Assembly: GCA_017448185.1 (NCBI GenBank)
Contig: JAFSLX010000070.1
Location: 1-64,000, forward strand
Reading direction: 5' to 3'
DNA: 64,000 nucleotides
Source: Bacteroidales bacterium
Lineage (GTDB): Bacteria > Bacteroidota > Bacteroidia > Bacteroidales > P3
Shown: positions 38,751-47,639 of the stretch, one piece after another
Layout of the letters: each line of letters begins with the position of its first letter
Numbering within the stretch: position 1 is the stretch's first letter
The notes under the pieces: generated by a model
Databases searched by the model: none
What the model was told of the DNA's origin: nothing
What the model saw: the letters and a program-made list of their open reading frames with translations, nothing else
Program-made: the position numbers and the translations under genes

Positions 38751-39929
38751 TTATCCGTTGAGGCGGTTGTAATAGTGCCACCACAGTTCGGGAATTTCGT
38801 TTTCCATGGCACGTTGGTAGTCGCTGTAATTGCATGGTATCAAGGTGTGTCGCAGATAGCGTTCGCGGCGTTCGTCGTCACTGCAGGGTACCTCCATCCA
38901 CCACCGATCGCTCTTCATGCTCTTGTAGAACACAATGTCTAAGCCGTTTTGGGGCATCTCGACGGTGAAACGCTTGTAATACTGTTTGTCGCGGTAGGGA
39001 AAGTCGTTCTGACGGTAATAGAAACCTTCGATGAAGTACCATACGGCGTGGGCCATCATGTGAGCCGTCTGTCCACGGTTATCGAACTTCGGATTCATTT
39101 CGAACAGACCGAAGCATGATGTTTTGTCACTCATGCCGGCGAAACGTGCAATCTGACACAATTGTTCACCATAGAAGCCATGGGGCGAGGGATTGGCGTT
39201 GGCGGGAGCATCGCTTTGGCGCACGGCACTTATGTCGGCCACCACCACGTCACTGTAGCGTACCAAGGGTTCGGCATGTTCCATACTGGCCTGTATCTCG
39301 CCCAGGCGATGTGTGCTGAATTTCAGTTCATCCATCAGTTTCACCATCTCGTTACCGACGAAATAAGTTTGGTAACCCATATTGACATAGTCGAACAGGT
39401 AGTTGGGCTGCTGCAGGATAATATGTTGCAGGTAGTTGCGTGAGTTTACTTCATCACCACCGTCAAGATTGAATTCCGAGTCGACCGCGCAGATATTGAT
39501 GACGCGGCCAAGCAATTCGTAAGCTTTATAGATGGGAAACACTAAATCGTCGCCACCACCGAGCACCACCACAGTTAGGCCACGTTCAAGCAGTTGATCG
39601 AGGGCTTCGATGACGGCAAAGTGGGTGTCGCGTGGTTCTGCACCGGGGGTAATATTGCCAAGGTCGACCACTTTTATTTCTTCATGCGGCCGTGCCAGAC
39701 GATAAAGATAGTGGCGAATCTGGTCGGGAGCAGCACCGCATCCGCGGTTGCCGATTGATAGCCGGTCGTCGGTCACACCCATCAGTACCACACTGGCATC
39801 GTCGACCTGTGGAAAGTGCCCCTTTTCTATATAGGCATCCACAGTGTCGCCTAACATAGGGTGAAACTCACTGCCTGCAAATCCCACGGCGGCGGTGTCG
39901 ATAGGTTCAAAATAGGTACTCAGCTCCAT
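38751..39929 (-). CDS. Arginase/agmatinase-fold protein with degenerate metal site
   Basis: A 392-residue protein with the ureohydrolase fold: LSIGNRGCGAAPDQIRHYLY, VVVLGGGDDLVFPIY, AVDSEFNLDGGDEV and VVVADISAVRQSDAPA follow in the family's order. But the Mn ligands are altered: GGDH is GGDD, the DAHxD motif reads DSEFN and the DxD motif reads DIS. So it may be a formimidoylglutamase relative without ureohydrolase activity, or use other ligands. A homologue is common in Bacteroidetes genomes. Confidence 0.75.
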   Translation of the reverse strand: MELSTYFEPIDTAAVGFAGSEFHPMLGDTVDAYIEKGHFPQVDDASVVLMGVTDDRLSIGNRGCGAAPDQIRHYLYRLARPHEEIKVVDLGNITPGAEPRDTHFAVIEALDQLLERGLTVVVLGGGDDLVFPIYKAYELLGRVINICAVDSEFNLDGGDEVNSRNYLQHIILQQPNYLFDYVNMGYQTYFVGNEMVKLMDELKFSTHRLGEIQASMEHAEPLVRYSDVVVADISAVRQSDAPANANPSPHGFYGEQLCQIARFAGMSDKTSCFGLFEMNPKFDNRGQTAHMMAHAVWYFIEGFYYRQNDFPYRDKQYYKRFTVEMPQNGLDIVFYKSMKSDRWWMEVPCSDDERRERYLRHTLIPCNYSDYQRAMENEIPELWWHYYNRLNG

Positions 39930-40001
39930 ATAGATGTCTTCTTTTCCCTTTATAACGTGAGGACATCTGTTTTATTGTATGGTTATCATAAAGGTATGAA
40001 A

Positions 40002-40024
40002 AAAGGAGCCTTGTGGGCTCCTTT
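40002..40024 (-). terminator. Terminator after the nitroreductase gene
   Basis: Stem AAAGGAGCC / GGCTCCTTT with a five-base loop; the A-run on the left (39999-40004) becomes the U-tract on the minus strand. It lies 9 bases downstream of the stop of the nitroreductase-like gene. Confidence 0.8.
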
Positions 40025-40032
40025 CTTTCGAT

Positions 40033-40671
40033 TTACCAGCGATTGTAGTGGATACGTGCTGGATCCCATTTGTCTTTGGGAGTGTTCTCGGTCGAAGGAT
40101 AGCCGATGGGTACCACGGCGTAGGGTACCACCGAGGTAGGGAGACCAAGGCAGCGTTTCACGGGAGCCATGGTTTGCTCGTATGGGTAACAAGCTGTCCA
40201 GCAGGCACCGAGACCGTAAGACTCGACGGCAAGGAGGAGGTTCTCGGTGACGGCACCGAGGTCGTCACGCCAAAGAAGGTTGACCTGGGCCACATCAGGG
40301 CCGTCGGGGTTGTCGCGTGTCGGACCCATGTGGATGGTGTCGGCGCAAACAACGACGACAGCACCGCTCTCCTTGAACTTCTGCATATTGAAGTTGCCTT
40401 CGAAGATGCTGTCATATTGGCTCTTGTCGGTGAGAACGACGAAGCTCCAGGGGCGCCAGTCACGACCGCTGGGGGCAGCCATGGCGGCGCGCAGGATGTT
40501 TTCCATCACGTCAGCTGGAATAGTGTCGCCAGTGTAGGAGCGGACACTCTTACGGTTCAAGATGTTGTTCATTACGGCCTCGGCAGGGTCAGCTTGGGCG
40601 GTTTCTTGTTTGTTGCAGCATGCAGCACAGAACATGGCGGCAGTTGCCATCAAAAGGACTATCTTTTTCAT
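40033..40671 (-). CDS. Nitroreductase-family putative lipoprotein
   Basis: A 212-residue flavoprotein of the nitroreductase family (NRKSVRSYTGDTIPADVMENILRAAMAAPSGRDWRPWSFVV; LLLAVESYGLGACW) with an N-terminal signal MKKIVLLMATAAMFCAACC that looks like a lipobox (CAAC). The FMN-binding NRKSVRSY and GLGACW segments are present. It should lie in the periplasm or on the membrane surface, which is unusual for this family; the donor is unknown. It is followed by a terminator. Confidence 0.85.
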   Translation of the reverse strand: MKKIVLLMATAAMFCAACCNKQETAQADPAEAVMNNILNRKSVRSYTGDTIPADVMENILRAAMAAPSGRDWRPWSFVVLTDKSQYDSIFEGNFNMQKFKESGAVVVVCADTIHMGPTRDNPDGPDVAQVNLLWRDDLGAVTENLLLAVESYGLGACWTACYPYEQTMAPVKRCLGLPTSVVPYAVVPIGYPSTENTPKDKWDPARIHYNRW

Positions 40672-40674
40672 TTA

Positions 40675-41814
40675 TTAATAAATTAAATATTTTTCTCTGG
40701 TTTTCTTGAATTTGTCGAGGGCGGGCTGCCATGTGGCATGGATTTTTTCTTCGCTCGTGCCTTGTTCCAGTTGCTGGCGAAGTTCGCCAGTGCCAGCCAA
40801 CTTCTCGAAGAAGTTGTTTTTGAGGAAGAACTTGCCCTTGGGGACGCGTTTGCACATCTCCATCAGATACTTGAGGCTAAAGGCCGTGGGAGCCGTTTCC
40901 TGTCGCAGGTCAAGGGTATCGGTACCATAGGTAACCCATTCGAAAGGGTAGTCGGTGCCACGTCCCACTCCGCAGTTGGTGCCCTCAAAGAGGCAAAGGC
41001 TTGGGTAGAGGGCTATGGCATGGGTATTGCGTAGATTGGGTGAAGGTGGCACAGGCAGCTCGTAGCCCACCGAGTCACGTCGGTAGCCTTGCATGGGTAC
41101 CACCGTAAGGTTGCATGTGCCATTAATCCAGTGTTCACCGTTAATCATCTGCGCATATTCACCGATGGTCATACCATAAACCACTGGTACAGGGTGCATG
41201 CCGACGAAAGAACGGTAGTGTGCAGTGTCGAGCACTGGGCCGTCGACATAGTGGCAGTTAGGATTGGGGCGGTCGAGGACGATGAGGGCTGTGTTGTTCT
41301 CGGCACAAGCCTCCATCACATAGTGCAGTGTGGAGATGTAAGTATAGAAGCGGCACCCCACATCCTGAAGGTCAAAGATGACAACATCCACGTCTATTAG
41401 CTGTTCGGATGTGGGTTTCTTATTCTTGCCGTAGAGTGATATAATGGGAAGGCCGGTTTTGGCATCGACGCTATTTTCCACTTTTGCGCCTGCCGCTGCC
41501 GTGCCGCGGAAGCCGTGTTCGGGGCAGAATAACTTCACCACCTGCACTCCGCGTGCCAGCAAAGTGTCGACCAGATGAGTGGTGCCGACAACCGAGGTCT
41601 GGTTGCCCACAACAGCAATACGACCTGCTGGCAGTTGCTCCATCAGCATCTCTGCTCCCACACGCAGGCTGATATCCTTTGGCCCTGTGGGCTGTGCCTG
41701 GCAGCACGAGCAGAAAAGAAATGTGAAAAACGCACTTGCTATTAAAAGAAAACCCCTACGGGGTAGTCTTCTTGCACCGTAGGCGTTTCCTCCTAATAGA
41801 TATCTGCGTTTCAT
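40675..41814 (-). CDS. DUF1343/NamZ-like exo-beta-N-acetylmuramidase
   Basis: A 379-residue secreted protein. DISLRVGAEMLMEQLPAGRIAVVGNQTSVVG, FCPEHGFRGTAAAGAKV, FDLQDVGCRFYTYISTLHYVMEA and GTNCGVGRGTDYPFEW match the DUF1343 family, characterised as the exo-N-acetylmuramidase NamZ. The hydrophobic signal (LLIASAFFTFLFCSCC) may be a lipobox. The N-terminal basic part, about residues 6-25, is encoded by an inserted repeat element (41739-41799). The ATG at 41814 gives a 379-residue protein; the frame extends further upstream into dut, which ends at 41820. Confidence 0.85.
   Translation of the reverse strand: MKRRYLLGGNAYGARRLPRRGFLLIASAFFTFLFCSCCQAQPTGPKDISLRVGAEMLMEQLPAGRIAVVGNQTSVVGTTHLVDTLLARGVQVVKLFCPEHGFRGTAAAGAKVENSVDAKTGLPIISLYGKNKKPTSEQLIDVDVVIFDLQDVGCRFYTYISTLHYVMEACAENNTALIVLDRPNPNCHYVDGPVLDTAHYRSFVGMHPVPVVYGMTIGEYAQMINGEHWINGTCNLTVVPMQGYRRDSVGYELPVPPSPNLRNTHAIALYPSLCLFEGTNCGVGRGTDYPFEWVTYGTDTLDLRQETAPTAFSLKYLMEMCKRVPKGKFFLKNNFFEKLAGTGELRQQLEQGTSEEKIHATWQPALDKFKKTREKYLIY
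41739..41799. repeat. Copy of the 61-bp two-hairpin element inside a gene
   Basis: Begins CTATTAAAAGAAAA and ends TCCTAATAG (imperfect terminal inverted repeats), with CCCCTACGGGG at 41753-41763 and a second GC-rich dyad (CACCGTAGGCG) to the right. The same layout and ~62-bp length occur at 49562-49624 in the array. This copy lies in the signal-peptide coding part of the NamZ-like gene and stays in frame. Confidence 0.75.
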
Positions 41815-41819
41815 TTCGT

Positions 41820-42257
41820 TTAGTTCTTTCCAGTGTGTCCGAATCCGCCGGTACCGCGCTCGGTGTCGGTGAGTTCTTCCACTTGAACCACTTCGGCCTG
41901 TTCGCATTTTGCGATGACCATCTGGGCGATGCGCTCGCCATCATTGATGATAAAGTCCTCCGGAGAGAGGTTAATTAATATCACGCATATCTCGCCGCGG
42001 TAGTCGGCATCGATGGTGCCGGGACTGTTAAGGACGGTGATGCCCTTCTTCAGTGCCAGGCCGCTGCGTGGACGCACCTGCGCCTCATAACCCTCGGGGA
42101 GTTCCATGAAGAGCCCCGTTTTTACCAGACCGCGTTGCATCGGCTTCAGTGTTATCGGTCCCTCGGGCAGGAAAGCACGCAAATCCATGCCGGCCGACTG
42201 CTGTGTCTCATATTTCGGCAGCGGATGGTGGCTGGTATTTTTCAGTTTGAGTATCAT
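41820..42257 (-). CDS. dut: dUTP pyrophosphatase
   Basis: A 145-residue trimeric dUTPase that lowers dUTP and supplies dUMP for thymidylate synthesis. Motifs: AGMDLRA (1), RSGLA (2), [11 protein letters not shown] (3), GERIAQMV (4), [10 protein letters not shown] (5). It lies 9 bases downstream of clpP and 5 upstream of the NamZ-like start. Confidence 0.97.
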   Translation of the reverse strand: MILKLKNTSHHPLPKYETQQSAGMDLRAFLPEGPITLKPMQRGLVKTGLFMELPEGYEAQVRPRSGLALKKGITVLNSPGTIDADYRGEICVILINLSPEDFIINDGERIAQMVIAKCEQAEVVQVEELTDTERGTGGFGHTGKN

Positions 42258-42266
42258 TTGTCTTAA

Positions 42267-42929
42267 CTACTTCTTCATCAGCACTTCATCGATCATGCCG
42301 TACTGGAGGGCCTCCTCGGCGGTGAACCAATGGTCGCGGTCCGAGTCTTTCTCCACTTGCTCAAAGGGTTGACCACTGTGCTTGGCGATAATCTCGTACA
42401 GCTCTTTTTTCAGCTTGACAATCTCGCGGACAGTGATTTCCATGTCCGTGGCCTGACCGTCGGCACCGCCCATAGGCTGGTGAATCATCACACGCGAGTG
42501 GGGCAGGGCACTGCGGCGGCCTTTCTCGCCGGCGCAAAGCAGCACGCTGGCCATCGAGGCGGCCAAGCCGGTGCAGATGGTGGCCACCTTGGGCTGGATG
42601 AACTGGATGGTGTCGTAAATGCCCAGTCCGGCATACACCGAACCTCCCGGCGAGTTAATATAAATGGTGATTTCGCGCTCGGGGTCCATATTCTCGAGGA
42701 AGAGCAACTGGGCCTGGATGACGTTGGCCGTGTAGTCATCGATGGCGGTGCCGAGGAAGATGATGCGGTCCATCATCAGGCGGCTGAACACATCCATTTG
42801 TGCCACGTTCAACTGGCGCTCCTCAACGATGTAAGGGGTTAGCGAGTTGTTGATGGCCGAAGTGTACTTGGCCATGGTCGTACTGCTGATGCCACGGTGC
42901 CGCGTGGCGTATTTTTCGAATTCTGTCAT
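42267..42929 (-). CDS. clpP: ClpP protease subunit
   Basis: A 220-residue serine protease subunit of the Clp machine. The nucleophile Ser is in GLAASMASVLL, the catalytic His in ALPHSRVMIHQPMGG, and an Asp in KDSDRDHW completes the triad. Length is typical. Downstream is dut, 9 bases away; clpX is not in the window. Confidence 0.96.
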   Translation of the reverse strand: MTEFEKYATRHRGISSTTMAKYTSAINNSLTPYIVEERQLNVAQMDVFSRLMMDRIIFLGTAIDDYTANVIQAQLLFLENMDPEREITIYINSPGGSVYAGLGIYDTIQFIQPKVATICTGLAASMASVLLCAGEKGRRSALPHSRVMIHQPMGGADGQATDMEITVREIVKLKKELYEIIAKHSGQPFEQVEKDSDRDHWFTAEEALQYGMIDEVLMKK

Positions 42930-42960
42930 ATCTAAAAAATTGCGTTAATGTGTCAATGCG

Positions 42961-43638
42961 TTAATGTGTTAGCAAGTCAGGGCGGCGCTCTTTGGTGCGG
43001 GCGATAGCCTGCTCCATGCGCCATTGCTCGATTTTGGCATGGTTGCCGCTGAGGAGCACGTCGGGCACTTTCCAGCCGCGGAACTCGGGCGGACGGGTGT
43101 ATTCGGGCGGAGCCACGAGGCCGTCCTGGAACGAATCGCCGAGGGCCGACTGCTCGTCGCCTATCACGCCGGGCACCAGCCGGATAATGGCGTCGCACAT
43201 CACCGCCGCGGCCAGTTCGCCACCGGTCAGCACATAGTCGCCGATGCTGATTTCCTTGGTGATAAAATGCTCTCGCACACGCTCGTCCACTCCTTTGTAG
43301 TGGCCGCACAGCACCATCAGGTTGCCAGCCAGCGACAGCGTGTTGGCCATCGGCTGATTGAACATTTCGCCGTCGGGGGCGGTATAGATGACCTCGTCGT
43401 AGTGGCGCTCCTTTTGCAGCTCTTCTATGCAGTTGGCCAAGGGTTCCACGGCCATCACCATGCCGGCGGCACCGCCGTAAGGGTAGTCGTCGACCGACCC
43501 GTAGCGTGTCAGTGAATAGTCATGCAAATCGTGGAAATGCACCTCGACAAGCCCTTTCTTTTGGGCCCGCTTGAGGATGCTCTCCTCGAAGAACATGGTC
43601 ATCATGTTCGGAAACAGGGTCAGTATGTCGAGCCTCAT
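42961..43638 (-). CDS. trmD: tRNA (guanine37-N1) methyltransferase TrmD
   Basis: A 225-residue SPOUT methyltransferase for m1G37 in t[16 protein letters not shown] and [15 protein letters not shown] form the knotted SAM site, and [12 protein letters not shown] is the canonical start. The open frame continues 21 codons upstream, but the ATG at 43638 overlaps the stop of the LysM gene (ATGA). rimM and rpsP are not beside it. Confidence 0.97.
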   Translation of the reverse strand: MRLDILTLFPNMMTMFFEESILKRAQKKGLVEVHFHDLHDYSLTRYGSVDDYPYGGAAGMVMAVEPLANCIEELQKERHYDEVIYTAPDGEMFNQPMANTLSLAGNLMVLCGHYKGVDERVREHFITKEISIGDYVLTGGELAAAVMCDAIIRLVPGVIGDEQSALGDSFQDGLVAPPEYTRPPEFRGWKVPDVLLSGNHAKIEQWRMEQAIARTKERRPDLLTH

Positions 43639-44894
43639 TTCACTTTCAGTTTTTGTCCCGGACGTATAATGCCGTTTTCGTTGATTCCGTTCAGCTGGCA
43701 CAGTTTATTGACGCTGATGCCGTTGCGCTTGGCAATCTTGGAAAGGTTGTCGCCTTGGCGTACGGTGTAGGTGACAGCTCTTTGGCTGCTCTGTGTTTTT
43801 TGCGTGCCTTGTGTATTCTGTGCACCCTTGTTGTTCTGTGTCTTTTGTGCTTTTGCCACGCTGCCGCTCACCCGCAGGCGGTCGCCCGGGTGGAGGGTCT
43901 TGGTTTCCTTGATGCCGTTAAGCTGGCAGAGTTTGCGCACTGTGGTGCCGTTGCGGCGGGCTATCTTTTCGAGGGTGTCGCCGCTGCGCACACGATACCA
44001 GCCACCGCTGCCGCTACCCGACGATTTCACGCGCGAACCGCGGCCGTGCTTGGCCACCTTGCGGAACGAGTCGGAGGTGATGACCAGTTCGTCGTTGATA
44101 AGGTCGTGCGTCTCGCAGTCGATGACGTTTTCGGGGTTGAGGGCGTTGCCCTTGTATCGGATTTCGAAATGCAGGTGGCTGCCGAAGCTGCGGCCTGTGT
44201 TGCCGCAGAGGCCGATGATGTCGCCGCTCTTCACATGTTCGCCCACGGTGGCGAAACGCTTCGACATGTGGGCATAGTAGGTCTCGATGCCGTTGGCATG
44301 ATGGATAATGACGAGGTTGCCGTAGCTGCGGTTGTACTTCGAGATGCGCACCACACCGTCGAAAGCGGCATAGATGGGTTCGCCGGTTGGCTGGGCAAGG
44401 TCGAGACCGTAGTGCCAGCGGCGGCGGCGCGGACCGTAGTGCGACGACGGACGGGCCGACCACGGTGTGGGCCAGGTGAACTTCTCGCCGGCGGACAAGT
44501 CGCGCAGGCGCACGGTGATAGGAGCCTCTATCTCGGCGGGATTGAGCTTGGGCAGGTGGATGGCTGCCGTGTCGAAACCTTCCAACAGGATTTCGTCCTC
44601 GCTCTCGGCACCGTCGTCGCTCAGGTTGAAGCCACGCGGCAGGTCCTCGTCCTCGTCGTCTTCGTCCTCGTCGGGCTCGTTGAGCAGGAAGGGGCTTTGG
44701 TAAAGGTAGTTCTCGGTCTCTTCGTTGTTGCGCTGGTCTATGACTACGCCTTTGTATTCTTCGTCTTCGTAGATAACATCAAGTTTATTGACTTTGATTT
44801 CCGATTTTTTCTGGGGGTCGTCGGTCTGTGCCGACACTATTGCAGGCAGTGCCAACAGTGCAAAAAACAGGGTAATACGAGCTATATCTTTCAT
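43635..44894 (-). CDS. LysM/M23 peptidoglycan-binding peptidase
   Basis: A 419-residue secreted protein: signal peptide ([23 protein letters not shown]), an acidic linker with [12 protein letters not shown], an M23 domain at about residues 130-260 ([33 protein letters not shown]) and two LysM domains at the C-terminus ([17 protein letters not shown] and [17 protein letters not shown]). The M23 ligand residues HxxxD and HLHFE are present, so the enzyme may cut peptidoglycan. Coupled to trmD by ATGA. Confidence 0.93.
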   Translation of the reverse strand: MKDIARITLFFALLALPAIVSAQTDDPQKKSEIKVNKLDVIYEDEEYKGVVIDQRNNEETENYLYQSPFLLNEPDEDEDDEDEDLPRGFNLSDDGAESEDEILLEGFDTAAIHLPKLNPAEIEAPITVRLRDLSAGEKFTWPTPWSARPSSHYGPRRRRWHYGLDLAQPTGEPIYAAFDGVVRISKYNRSYGNLVIIHHANGIETYYAHMSKRFATVGEHVKSGDIIGLCGNTGRSFGSHLHFEIRYKGNALNPENVIDCETHDLINDELVITSDSFRKVAKHGRGSRVKSSGSGSGGWYRVRSGDTLEKIARRNGTTVRKLCQLNGIKETKTLHPGDRLRVSGSVAKAQKTQNNKGAQNTQGTQKTQSSQRAVTYTVRQGDNLSKIAKRNGISVNKLCQLNGINENGIIRPGQKLKVK

Positions 44895-45068
44895 TTGTAT
44901 TAATTCCGATTATATACACAAAAAGTGTTGCAAAAGTACAAAAAATATCTCAACCCTGCATCATAAATTCTCTTAAAACACTATTTATATTTTTCCACCG
45001 CTGTCGTACCATGATATGCAACTGCTTGACTCCCATTGCATGTAAGCTGCCCCTTTGCCTGTTGGCCG

Positions 45069-45143
45069 CCCGTTGTTCAGCAGTTGTTCAGTCGTTGTTC
45101 AGTGTTTGACTGAACAACGACTGAACAACGACTGAACAACGGG
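45069..45143. repeat. Hairpin repeat copy 5 (11-bp unit)
   Basis: Left arm CCCGTTGTTCAG plus two further units and right arm with three ACTGAACAACG units ending in GGG, around GTTTG. Arms are about 35 bp with few mismatches. Placed between divergent genes and 83 bases before the next promoter. Confidence 0.93.
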
Positions 45144-45225
45144 TGACCAATGGCAGGAGGGGTTGCCGAGGGCACCGCGACAGCCCGTTTCCGGAGGGCG
45201 GAAAAAAGCGGATTGCAAATTTTTT

Positions 45226-45257
45226 TTTGTCAGATTGAGAAATTATCTTTATTTTTG
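45226..45257 (+). promoter_or_regulatory. Promoter of the ZapB-like/zapA operon
   Basis: TTTG at 45226-45229 and TATTTTTG at 45250-45257, spacer 20 bases, 36 bases before the start codon at 45293. Confidence 0.75.
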
Positions 45258-45292
45258 CACCGCTTTTAATAGTGTAAAAGGCATAGAAAGAC

Positions 45293-45586
45293 ATGTTCGA
45301 TTTTGAGACATCGGTAACAGGTATAGAGTTTAAAGTGAGGCAGTTGGCTGACGAGGTGACACGCCTGCGGAGCTTGGTGTCGCAACAGGAGGACGAGTGC
45401 CGTGAGCTAAAAGAAGCGTTGAAAAACAAAGATATATTAATAAATAGTTTAAACGAAGAGAACAAAATAATCAAATTAGGGAACAGGTTGTCGGAAAAAA
45501 ACGACAGTGCTGAGATAAAACTCAAGATTAATCAGATGATTCGTGCCATTGACAGGAGTCTGGAGACGTTGAAAACAAATAGTTGA
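45293..45586 (+). CDS. Small coiled-coil protein before zapA (ZapB-like)
   Basis: A 97-residue protein consisting almost wholly of coiled coil (EFKVRQLADEVTRLRSLVSQ and later heptads). It is transcribed just before zapA, with stop and start within ten bases. Position and length suggest a cell-division coiled coil similar to ZapB, but sequence cannot prove homology. Confidence 0.7.
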   Translation: MFDFETSVTGIEFKVRQLADEVTRLRSLVSQQEDECRELKEALKNKDILINSLNEENKIIKLGNRLSEKNDSAEIKLKINQMIRAIDRSLETLKTNS

Positions 45587-45591
45587 AAGAA

Positions 45592-45897
45592 ATGGAGACA
45601 GTATCGGCATCGGTGAACATACTCGGACGGACATACAAGCTTCGCGTCGCCGCGGAGGATGAGGAGGCATTGCGCAAGGCGGCGGAGGCTATCGACAGTC
45701 AGGCCAAGAGCTATGGGCGGCAGTATGCCTACAACGATCACCAGGATTTGCTGGCAATGGTGGCATTGACACAGATTACTCAACTGACAAAGATACAGGG
45801 CTCGCTGCGATACAAGGACACCGACCTCGCACAGAGGTTGCAGACCATCGACAGCGTGTTGGAGCAAATCCTGCATCCGACCCAAAACAGTTTGTAA
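45592..45897 (+). CDS. zapA: Cell division protein ZapA
   Basis: A 101-residue ZapA-family protein that bundles FtsZ filaments. VSASVNILGRTYKLRVAAEDEEALRKAAEAIDS is the family N-terminal domain, followed by a helical tail. The ATG at 45592 is preferred; a TTG at 45583 is also in frame. The rny gene follows after a ~200-base gap. Confidence 0.88.
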   Translation: METVSASVNILGRTYKLRVAAEDEEALRKAAEAIDSQAKSYGRQYAYNDHQDLLAMVALTQITQLTKIQGSLRYKDTDLAQRLQTIDSVLEQILHPTQNSL

Positions 45898-46095
45898 ACT
45901 CAACACCATTTACAAACCGAGTCGGCTCAGGGGCGGGTAGGTTGTATGGCTGATACGCCCGGCGCTCAAATCCTATAGTTTCAGAGTTTACCATAACTCT
46001 TGGCGGGTCGGGATGCAGGATTTTTTATCAAGATACTACATGTCGTTGTTCGATGGCAGCTGCGGTTCCCACAAAAACACACACAATCACACACT
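45898..46095 (+). ncRNA. Possible structured RNA (6S RNA candidate) between zapA and rny
   Basis: A 198-base gap between two plus-strand genes with GC-rich complementary segments: AGAGTT-TACCAT-AACTCT hairpin near 45985-46002, AAATCC near 45974 against GGATTT near 46020, and GGGCGGG near 45930 against GCCCGGC near 45960. zapA neighbours a 6S RNA gene in other bacteria, and from memory also in Bacteroidales, so this is the best candidate site. I cannot show the typical open central bubble; an untranslated leader of rny is the alternative. Confidence 0.4.
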
Positions 46096-47637
46096 ATGGT
46101 AGCATTATGGATCATATTGGGCGTGGCCGTCGGCGCAGGTGCAGGCATCTGGCTGACCACGGGTGCGCTGCGTAACAAACTGCTCGCCAAGAGCCAACAG
46201 GTGCTGAAAGATGCCGAGGAGAAAGGCGAGATTATCAAGAAAGACAAAATCCTGCAGGCCAAGGAGCAGTATCTGCAGCTGAAGAGCGAACACGAGAAAC
46301 GCGTCAACGAGCAGAACAACAAGATGCGCGATGCCGAGAACAAACTGAAGCAGCGCGAGCAGACCCTCGCCCAGAAAGTGGACGAGCTGCAGAAGAAGAA
46401 CAACGAGCTGAAAGGCGTGAGCGACAACCTGAACAAGCAAATCGAGGCCCTGCACGTGCGTCAGGCCGAGGTCGAGAAGGTCTACAAGGAGAGCGTCGAC
46501 AAACTGGAGCACATTGCCGGTATGACTGCCGACGAGGCCAAGCAGCAGCTGGTCGACACTATGACCGAGGAGGCCCGTGCCGAAGCCAGCACCATGATTA
46601 TGGATATCGTCGAAGAGGCCAAAATCACGGCCAACGAGCAGGCAAAGAAGATTGTTATCCAGAGCATTCAGCGTACCGCCACGGAGAGCGCCATCGAGAA
46701 CACGGTCAGCGTGTTCAACCTCGAGAACGAGGAGGTGAAAGGTCGCATCATCGGTCGTGAGGGCCGCAACATCCGCACCCTCGAAAGCCTGACCGGCGTG
46801 GAAATTATCATCGACGATTCGCCCGACGCTATTATCATCAGCGGCTTCGACCCCGTGCGCCGCGAGATTGCACGTCTGTCGCTGCACAAGCTGGTGACCG
46901 ACGGCCGTATCCACCCTGCCCGCATCGAGGAGGTGGTGGCCAAGACCCGTCGCCAGATTGAACAGGAAATCAACGAGGTGGGTAAGCGTACTTGCATCGA
47001 CCTCGGCATCTTGAACATGAACCATGAGCTGATGCGCATGGTGGGTCGCATGAAATACCGTTCCTCCTATGGCCAGAACCTGCTGCAGCACAGCCGCGAG
47101 GTGGCCAACCTGGCTGCCACGATGGCTTCGGAGCTGGGCTTGAATCCCAAGCTGGCCAAGCGTGCCGGTCTGCTGCACGACATCGGCAAGGTGCCCGAGA
47201 CCGACCCCGAGCTGCCGCACGCCATTTTCGGTATGCAGCTGGCCGAGAAGTACAAGGAGCATCCCGATGTGTGCAACGCCATCGGTTCGCACCACGATGA
47301 AATGGAGATGACCAACCTCATCAGCCCCATCATCCAGGTGGCCGACGCTATCAGCGGTGCCCGCCCCGGTGCCCGTCGCGAGGTGGTGGAAGCCTACATC
47401 AACCGCTTGAACAAGCTCGAGGAAATGGCTATGTCATACCCCGGAGTGGTGAAGACCTACGCCATCCAGGCTGGCCGCGAACTGCGTGTCATCGTCGGTG
47501 CCGACAAGGTGAACGATGCCGAAGCCACCAAGCTCAGCTACGACCTCTCGCGCCAGATTCAGAGCGAGATGACCTATCCTGGCCAGATCAAGGTGACCGT
47601 TATCCGCGAGACCCGCGCGATTAATTATGCCAAGTAA
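46096..47637 (+). CDS. rny: Ribonuclease Y
   Basis: A 513-residue membrane-bound endoribonuclease starting mRNA decay. N-terminal helix ([19 protein letters not shown]), a long coiled coil (about 25-200), a KH domain ([17 protein letters not shown]) and an HD domain ([16 protein letters not shown] ... [10 protein letters not shown]) are in the normal order. The ATG at 46096 is the standard start; the frame extends 32 codons further upstream without support. Confidence 0.97.
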   Translation: MVALWIILGVAVGAGAGIWLTTGALRNKLLAKSQQVLKDAEEKGEIIKKDKILQAKEQYLQLKSEHEKRVNEQNNKMRDAENKLKQREQTLAQKVDELQKKNNELKGVSDNLNKQIEALHVRQAEVEKVYKESVDKLEHIAGMTADEAKQQLVDTMTEEARAEASTMIMDIVEEAKITANEQAKKIVIQSIQRTATESAIENTVSVFNLENEEVKGRIIGREGRNIRTLESLTGVEIIIDDSPDAIIISGFDPVRREIARLSLHKLVTDGRIHPARIEEVVAKTRRQIEQEINEVGKRTCIDLGILNMNHELMRMVGRMKYRSSYGQNLLQHSREVANLAATMASELGLNPKLAKRAGLLHDIGKVPETDPELPHAIFGMQLAEKYKEHPDVCNAIGSHHDEMEMTNLISPIIQVADAISGARPGARREVVEAYINRLNKLEEMAMSYPGVVKTYAIQAGRELRVIVGADKVNDAEATKLSYDLSRQIQSEMTYPGQIKVTVIRETRAINYAK

Positions 47638-47639
47638 TA

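Larger units (their letters stand above)
44895..45292. other. Divergent intergenic region with hairpin repeat
   Basis: The 398 bases between the LysM/M23 gene and the ZapB-like gene hold no gene. The right part contains hairpin repeat copy 5 and the promoter of the zap operon. Confidence 0.7.
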
